Source: a virus. From it: a stretch of 45,738 nucleotides of DNA. The notes under the pieces are model-generated. The model did no database searches and was not told where the DNA came from. It was given only the letters and a program-made list of their open reading frames with translations. Location: positions 1-45,738 of IMG/VR virus record IMGVR_UViG_3300046804_002937; one strand, written 5' to 3'. A program made the position numbers and the translations under genes. Positions 41,201-45,738 of the stretch are shown one piece after another. Positions within the stretch are counted from its first letter, which is position 1; each line of letters starts with the position of its first letter.

Positions 41201-42399
41201 TAAATTTGTGCATTTGCTGTGGTAGTAAGACCTACAGCAACTTTAGAGGTGTCAACGCAGTGCACATCAATTTTTTCTAGAGCAGCAATATTGATAAATC
41301 CATTGCTTGAACCGCGAAGTGCAGTTACATATACGAAATTGCCATAAGAAATGTCAACATCAGTGTCGACTAGGGATTTGACATCAGAAGCCGAGCGAGG
41401 TTTTGGTGCATCAATCTTTAGTGTGCCAATCGTTTCAAACTCAAATCCTTTGACATAAGCCTTACCAGGCTCAATCATGATGGTGTAGTTATTTGAGTCT
41501 GTTCCGTCCAGAATAGAGGCGCGGAATGGCTTAACGGTATAGTCACCTGATTCGTCAAATGTACGACGAGCAAGAGTCTTTTCAAGTTCAGCGTAGACAG
41601 GATACTTAACTTGTTTTGTGACCGCACCATTCTCAACGCGCATGAGTTCGAAGAATTTTGATTCATCAACTTCTGTGTCCAGTGGGCGAGTTGACAAAAC
41701 AAGATTAAACTGATAACGGTCGCCGCCTGGAGCCTGGAAGTTAAATGAACCTTGTGCTGGATCGAGTAGTGTTGAGTCAATATCGCTGTCGATCAATTCT
41801 TCGCTAATTTCTAGACCAATCTTAACATTCGCAGAGGTTGAGTACGCAGAAACTACTGCGGTCTGATCTGCAACTTGAACGAAGAATCCATCAGCATAAA
41901 ATACACCTTCATTGATAGAAACAACAGTACCTGCGCCTGTAGCATTGGAAGCAATCAATTGCGCTTCTGTTGTCGTACCAGCAATCTTGATTACATCACC
42001 GTCGGCAAAAACATTGCCTGTGATGTATCGAACCATAAGAGTTGGCGTGCCACCAGAAGGGAAATATGACGCAAGCACTTTAGCCTGAACTGTTCCTGCG
42101 CTGTTACGGATTACTGTGCCAACAAAATTTTCAACTTCAACATCGACATTATTATAAGTTTCTAGGAGTTTGAGGTAGGTAACTTTGTTATCGAGGGTCA
42201 TATTGCCGCCGATAACTGGAGAACCGTCCTGGAAGATATGGTCGCCGAACTGCTTAATCTGATTCTGAAGGATAGACTGAATCTGTGTAAGTTCACGAGC
42301 CTGGACTGCTTTACCTGGCTTGAACAAAATGCGCATATAGTTGTTTTCTAGCGCATTTTGTTGAAAGTCATCGTAGTATGGATCGATATTAAATTCCAT
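38218..42399 (-). CDS. DUF4815-family virion protein, probable baseplate component (1393 aa)
   Basis: The N-terminus has the strong DUF4815 signature: FNIDPYYDDFQQNALENNYM, RILFKPGKAVQARELTQIQS, then ILQNQIKQFGDHIFQDGSPV. Members are large tail or baseplate proteins of myoviruses. Beta modules follow, including GDIIRIGDDVREIVSVNTIG, related to those in gp8. A conserved block YYLPRIDKLVLSKDKEFRVI, RFTMKDISSIEKRLQKVEFF (about 1000-1120) is the family C-terminal half. Beyond about residue 1235 lies a Pro/Thr-rich linker (PPPTSNAATV, SDPPPVITPNDPPPTEPIFP) and a Gly/Phe/Asn-rich tail ending FDMNYYER. It follows gp8 after 11 bases. T4 has no direct counterpart that I can name. Confidence 0.8.
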   Translation of the reverse strand: MEFNIDPYYDDFQQNALENNYMRILFKPGKAVQARELTQIQSILQNQIKQFGDHIFQDGSPVIGGNMTLDNKVTYLKLLETYNNVDVEVENFVGTVIRNSAGTVQAKVLASYFPSGGTPTLMVRYITGNVFADGDVIKIAGTTTEAQLIASNATGAGTVVSINEGVFYADGFFVQVADQTAVVSAYSTSANVKIGLEISEELIDSDIDSTLLDPAQGSFNFQAPGGDRYQFNLVLSTRPLDTEVDESKFFELMRVENGAVTKQVKYPVYAELEKTLARRTFDESGDYTVKPFRASILDGTDSNNYTIMIEPGKAYVKGFEFETIGTLKIDAPKPRSASDVKSLVDTDVDISYGNFVYVTALRGSSNGFINIAALEKIDVHCVDTSKVAVGLTTTANAQIYQNTRIGSVRVKNFIRSTADAFDSRRDSNGVYALYMTDIQMNPKVVKVTAASSNANTIRFQDKMSAQDNAYLNVSVTVLPVRLDAVANVNTANIFAGSYRVNGNSAVANVFSSGNVAVGDIIRIGDDVREIVSVNTIGDFFTVNTEFSKTIVGTNNLTNPLQVYKQTTYAQNVSSQTRTITRYDGTTKTAFLDSNFDNGGVADANSVVQLDFHMEHAESFIAGPSVSNVLVAVANASMNISIQSQYVNGETVVEDKLRNTLLFKLPGDFTKRSSLNNADYTYNKIILNRANTGTANQFALSQGSGLETFETIPWADATAAVQDNLIAIVRDNNGNTSYPNGAILQLTAANVTIGSPATSITIDTYVPDVLKLDLIINVKENDAEDKIRKKIFFSNTTYVGTSSNFTYPTSPSGNTTVTVSNFTDVANVDIANGLIFLGNTQFNTVRPGDSISLFVPDVVKVRKVLAGNASSYPDANNVQDITNNFTVDYGQRDDVYEHAQLILKEGYDAPAAKLLVHVDFYQHIYTAGANVSFFSVDSYSQTQYENGSIPIYTSSTGSVYYLRDCLDFRPTRPIGDTSQSRTVPNLPSPNEVTELSLDYYLPRIDKLVLSKDKEFRVIQGKSAPQPLPPEDRDDAMTLYTIYLPPYVADIRDIRTKFIENRRFTMKDISSIEKRLQKVEFFTSLNNVEKLAMADKTAYEDGTEKEKYGIVGENFTNFNIANYKSQDFAVALENGFMIPVMKVTPLDFQDIINTNTTKNKKTVSLEYTETPAISQGLASNKGVGVQPFLFGQFNGSISLTPDTDYWASDELKPEVISVPERIVETQTVIRETVVERPTPVTLPPPTSNAATVIITTPSSDPPANTSARVVVTPPSDPPPVITPNDPPPTEPIFPTLPLEPAILFDWSWANLGFDPFNLGGIGLFGYGGTFNGDNLWFPSVPIASTYTTPTIEAQNPFATPPIIAGGSTGISGYTESSIGGGGDFNRDFDMNYYER

Positions 42400-42410
42400 G
42401 AACTTCTACC

Positions 42411-44450
42411 TTAGAAAGAGAGAATAACTTTAATTTGGTCAATTTGATTATCTTTACGAAGAACATTTGGTCTATTTTCAATATAGATCAACTCTCCGCT
42501 GTATAATTCTAATTCAGAATTCGCCAACGAAAGGATCGGAACCGAAGCCCCAGAAGTGACACCCTTAACTGTTTGTAAAGGCTCAAATGTCCCTGTTATG
42601 TTATTTATGTATAGATAATTATCGCCTCCAGCCCAGTGAGCAACATTTGCGACGGCTGTGGCGGTTTCGATAGATGAGCCTACATAAACCGTTTCATCGT
42701 CCGTGAAGTTCACCGAGGCAGGATTCGAGACCTCAAGACGAGTGGATAGTCTATAATTGGTTTCATCTGCTACAAATGCTCCATTAGCGACTTTAGGATT
42801 TACAAGAATACCCACTTGATTAAAGTCGAAGGTATTTGTAGAGTCGCTGATCGGAATCGTTTCGTTTTCTGTATCTTCTAATTCAACACAAATTGCCAAA
42901 CTATGGCAACCCAATTCTTCAAGAGGATTCGATCCATGACCGCCATATGGACTAAATTGTAGATCGAATTGCGCATTAGAGCGAGCGACAAGGGCGACTT
43001 GAGTATTTGATGTGTATGTAAACCCTGTATTCACGGTTAGATGCGTTGCGTTCGTTACCGTAACAACATTTCTAGATTCGCCATTGACAGTAATGATATC
43101 GTTAACAAATACATTACCAGTAAATTGTTGGTTTGCTGTATTGGAAACATTTGCCGTCACAACTGTACCACTTATATTTACAGTTCCGCCAAGAACAATG
43201 TCTGGCAGACGATTTGGGTCGTTTATCGTCACCGTTCCTGTTGTGTAACTATTGCCACCCGTTAACACTGTAACTGAAGTAATATTTCCATTTGCAATAC
43301 GAGCAACAAGGTTTGCACCAACACCATCAGTACTTGTAATGGATATAATTCCAGAGGTGTTACTGTTGCCGCCACTAATATATCCCGAACCACCCCAAAG
43401 AACATTTACAATATCTAAACGACCATTTTCTGCTGCCGCAGTTACTGCGCCATCGCTAATGACTGGCATCCAGTCACGATTAAAGAATTTTTGTTTTAAT
43501 CCAGGTGGAATCGTATACATATACTTCCACTTATATCCATCCGCAGTAGTGATAAATGGATTTTCTGGCAACTGCCCGTCAATATCAATCGTCGGTTCAA
43601 TCGTAGAATTTGCAGTATTTGCATTAAACAAACATTTGAATACTTGATCGCGGCTATTGCGAACATAGAAGGTATTTGCGCGATATGGGTAAGTATTATC
43701 GGTTCTACGAATTGTTGAATTGGAAATTGTAAGTTTACTATTTGAATTTAGAATTAAGACTTTATTACTGCGAACAGCAACAACTTCTCGAGTATCTTCT
43801 GTTGTTGCCCCAATCGTAACTAGATTTCCAGCGAATACATTACCTGTAAAGTTCGCGGTGTTTGCATAAACAAGTCGACCATTTGAGCCAAGCAATGCAC
43901 CAGTTCCAGTATTTGTATTTGCATAACTGCTGTTTACAACTAAATGAGAATTATTTGTAACAGAAACAACCGTCTTAAATGTTAGATTTATCAGAATCTG
44001 ATCATTAGGGAAAACATATGTCAAGAAAGATGTACCAGTACCAACCACAACATTAGAACCCGAAGCAATATTAACAGTGCCATCTAAAAGAACAGCAGAA
44101 TTTACAGTAGCAGTTCCAAGCGTTGTTTGGTCAAGATAAGAAAATAGTTCAATGTGATCTGCATATGGATCATAGAGTGTGTTATTTGCCCAATCTCTTC
44201 GAGAGATAACTGGCTGCATATCAGATGCAGCGATCTTTTTGGCACCAACCATTGTCTTATAGTAGGTGTTTCTTTCATTTGTAGACCAATTCACATCCTT
44301 AACACCAGCATCATAACTGATATATGCATTTACAACACCAAATTGCGTCGAGCGACCGATGGTGATGTATGAATTAGATTCCTCGCCCAAGCGGGCTTTT
44401 GTATCCTCAACGAGGAATTTACTGAATAATGGTGTAAGTAAAGATTTCAT
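42411..44450 (-). CDS. gp8: Baseplate wedge protein gp8 (enlarged)
   Basis: Wedge subunit that links the inner baseplate to peripheral proteins. T4 gp8 landmarks are clear: YITIGRSTQFG (28-38), VISRRDWANNTLYDPYAD (81-98, T4 IPRRDW), FITTADGYKWKYMYTIPPGL (299-318, T4 EPGDGYVWEYLFEIPPD) and the C-terminal YSGELIYIENRPNVLRKDNQ (T4 SGEMIYMENRPPIIMAMDQ). The protein has 679 residues, against 334 in T4. The extra length comes mainly from inserted beta modules at about 121-186, 187-248 and 421-490, plus a GSGYxSGG-type module at about 355-410. Similar modules occur in both neighbouring genes. It starts 7 bases after the preceding stop. Confidence 0.9.
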   Translation of the reverse strand: MKSLLTPLFSKFLVEDTKARLGEESNSYITIGRSTQFGVVNAYISYDAGVKDVNWSTNERNTYYKTMVGAKKIAASDMQPVISRRDWANNTLYDPYADHIELFSYLDQTTLGTATVNSAVLLDGTVNIASGSNVVVGTGTSFLTYVFPNDQILINLTFKTVVSVTNNSHLVVNSSYANTNTGTGALLGSNGRLVYANTANFTGNVFAGNLVTIGATTEDTREVVAVRSNKVLILNSNSKLTISNSTIRRTDNTYPYRANTFYVRNSRDQVFKCLFNANTANSTIEPTIDIDGQLPENPFITTADGYKWKYMYTIPPGLKQKFFNRDWMPVISDGAVTAAAENGRLDIVNVLWGGSGYISGGNSNTSGIISITSTDGVGANLVARIANGNITSVTVLTGGNSYTTGTVTINDPNRLPDIVLGGTVNISGTVVTANVSNTANQQFTGNVFVNDIITVNGESRNVVTVTNATHLTVNTGFTYTSNTQVALVARSNAQFDLQFSPYGGHGSNPLEELGCHSLAICVELEDTENETIPISDSTNTFDFNQVGILVNPKVANGAFVADETNYRLSTRLEVSNPASVNFTDDETVYVGSSIETATAVANVAHWAGGDNYLYINNITGTFEPLQTVKGVTSGASVPILSLANSELELYSGELIYIENRPNVLRKDNQIDQIKVILSF

Positions 44451-44457
44451 GGATTCC

Positions 44458-45738
44458 TCAATACGCTGTTTGCGTTATAACCTTGAATGTAAGATCTTCT
44501 GTATTTAAGTTTGGTGCGACCAAGTAAACAATGTTCGAAACATTACCCCAAAATGCAGTGTTAAGATATAACAAGTTACCCGAAACTTGCGTAACATTTG
44601 CAGTTTGCGATGTTGCTCTCTTAAAGATTAATTGACCAGAAACATTTGACGAGAACGACGAATTTACATTCAAATGAGTAGCATTTGCGATATTTATCAC
44701 TTCGCGAATTTGATTATTAATCATTACGATATCATTGGCTTTAAGTTCTGTATTAAAGAGAGTTGATGTGCCAACAACTTGAACATTATTTGTAAATGCC
44801 TGAACTGATCCAGTTTGAGCGGTCATTACATTTGCGGAAACAATATTGAATGAAATATTATCGCCAGCCTGTACCATCTCAGAAATTGCATTTGCATTTC
44901 CCGAGACCTGTAAAACTGCATTTGCAAGGTAATACCCACCTACATCCGTAGCAGTCGCCACAGCACCTGTATTAATAATCATATGATTGGCGTTTGTCAC
45001 AGATACGACTTGATAATAATTCTGGTATCCAATATTGACAATTCTTCCTGGGAAAATTTCTGTGTTAAATGTGGTGCTGTTACCAACAACATGAGTGCAG
45101 CCCGAAATAACATTGCAAGTACCTGTAATGTAGTAGAATTGTAGCCCACTAGTAGCATCATAGTTGCTGGCTGCAAGCCCCTGACCACGATATACAAAAT
45201 CACCAGAGATGTATACAAGAGTATTACTCACGACATTTTCTACAATCTTAGAAATTGGTTGACGGTCGCCATCATAAACAATGAATAGATCACCAACATT
45301 TACTCTAGTATTCGAGTAATAAGTGACATCGTTGGCAAGCGGCTTGAATACTGTTCCAGTGCCAGTGATTGCATTACCATATGAGTTTGCGACTCTTACT
45401 GTTCCGCCGCCAACTCCTGGCATAATTAAATCAACATTAGATTTAATCATATAGCCAGTATCTTCTTCGGACTTACTAACAGTTTTAGAGATTAACAATA
45501 AGCCAGATGGATGAACAATATTATGAATTGGCGTTTCAAATTCTGCAAGAGATTTCTCGGATTGCACTTCGTAAGAGAAGTTATGATACTTAATACCATC
45601 TTGCAAGACTTTATCTGCGCTTGGGAATCCATCTGTGTTTAGATAGAAGCCATCGAATTCAATCAATCCATTTGCGAATTGTGCTTTGGCTTTGGCGCGA
45701 CCATTACCATAATACATTGGATTCGGTAGACCACTGGC
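44458..45738 (-). CDS. Baseplate/tail structural protein, 5' part outside the window
   Basis: The frame is open to the window edge (codons for ASGLPNP precede Met at 45717), so this is the C-terminal part (about 426 residues) of a longer protein. It contains AKAQFANGLIEFDGFYLNTD followed by LQDGIKYHNFSYEVQSEKSL and HNIVHPSGLLLISK, a segment common in large baseplate wedge-type proteins. Three or four beta modules follow: GTGTVFKPLANDVTYY, GNSTTFNTEIFPGRIVNIGY with VVSVTNANHMIIN, and GTSTLFNTELKANDIVMINN with VINIANATHLNVN. Its place just before gp8 is that of T4 gene 7, but I cannot show that it is gp7. Confidence 0.65.
   Translation of the reverse strand, partial: ASGLPNPMYYGNGRAKAKAQFANGLIEFDGFYLNTDGFPSADKVLQDGIKYHNFSYEVQSEKSLAEFETPIHNIVHPSGLLLISKTVSKSEEDTGYMIKSNVDLIMPGVGGGTVRVANSYGNAITGTGTVFKPLANDVTYYSNTRVNVGDLFIVYDGDRQPISKIVENVVSNTLVYISGDFVYRGQGLAASNYDATSGLQFYYITGTCNVISGCTHVVGNSTTFNTEIFPGRIVNIGYQNYYQVVSVTNANHMIINTGAVATATDVGGYYLANAVLQVSGNANAISEMVQAGDNISFNIVSANVMTAQTGSVQAFTNNVQVVGTSTLFNTELKANDIVMINNQIREVINIANATHLNVNSSFSSNVSGQLIFKRATSQTANVTQVSGNLLYLNTAFWGNVSNIVYLVAPNLNTEDLTFKVITQTAY

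Noticed and set aside
1-45738. tRNA genes, integrase, transposase, lysis genes or host-derived metabolic genes
   Set aside because: I found no cloverleaf-like intergenic sequence; there is almost no non-coding space, and no protein in the window fits these classes.

Overview
The window is a 45.7 kb stretch of a T4-like contractile-tailed phage (myovirus) genome. All 39 genes I can support lie on the minus strand, packed with 1-14 base overlaps or very short gaps, and no host-type gene is present. Read in the direction of transcription (from 45738 down to 1), the recognisable genes follow the T4 order: baseplate wedge gp8, neck gp13-gp14-gp15, terminase gp16-gp17, tail sheath gp18, tail tube gp19, portal gp20, prohead gp67, gp68-like, protease gp21 and scaffold gp22. 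Long virion proteins rich in Asn, Thr and Ala, a DUF4815-type protein and many glycosyltransferases and 2-oxoglutarate oxygenases resemble the environmental (cyanophage- or pelagiphage-like) T4 relatives more than coliphage T4. The host cannot be told from this sequence.

Layout. (1) 45738-33390: baseplate and fibre region, with a partial wedge-type protein, an enlarged gp8, a 1393-aa DUF4815-like protein, a 1070-aa virion protein, a 75-aa coiled-coil protein and a 451-aa fibre protein. (2) 33390-28657: a Cys/Pro/Tyr/Asn-rich 523-aa protein, a prolyl-hydroxylase-like 2OG oxygenase, two related DUF6065-like proteins and a GlcNAc-transferase-like enzyme. (3) 28585-16531: host-recognition and fibre region, with a 1638-aa collagen-like fibre protein, small beta-rich proteins, a glycine-rich adhesin-like protein, a second 2OG oxygenase, a 1252-aa Asp-box beta-propeller protein and a probable fibre chaperone. 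(4) 16512-11891: a decoration cassette of three or four glycosyltransferases, a sulfotransferase-like protein and a third oxygenase (DUF6445-like). (5) 11857-1: neck, DNA packaging, tail, portal and prohead core genes.

How it fits together. Regions 1 and 5 build the baseplate, tail, neck and head. Regions 2-4 sit where T4 has genes 9-12 and wac, none of which I recognise here, and appear to be the variable host-interaction part. Collagen-like fibre, three kinds of 2OG-Fe(II) oxygenase and about five glycosyltransferases occur together, which suggests that fibre or virion proteins are hydroxylated and glycosylated by phage enzymes. That is inference, and it is the best candidate for an undescribed system here.

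Regulation. T4-type late promoter boxes (TATAAATA) precede gp22 and the 111-aa gene at 28585. Near matches precede gp19, gp18, gp13, the 128-aa gene and the 195-aa oxygenase gene. One strong hairpin lies between gp19 and gp20. I saw no tRNA, CRISPR array, transposon or integration site. No gene-free stretch exceeds about 75 bases.
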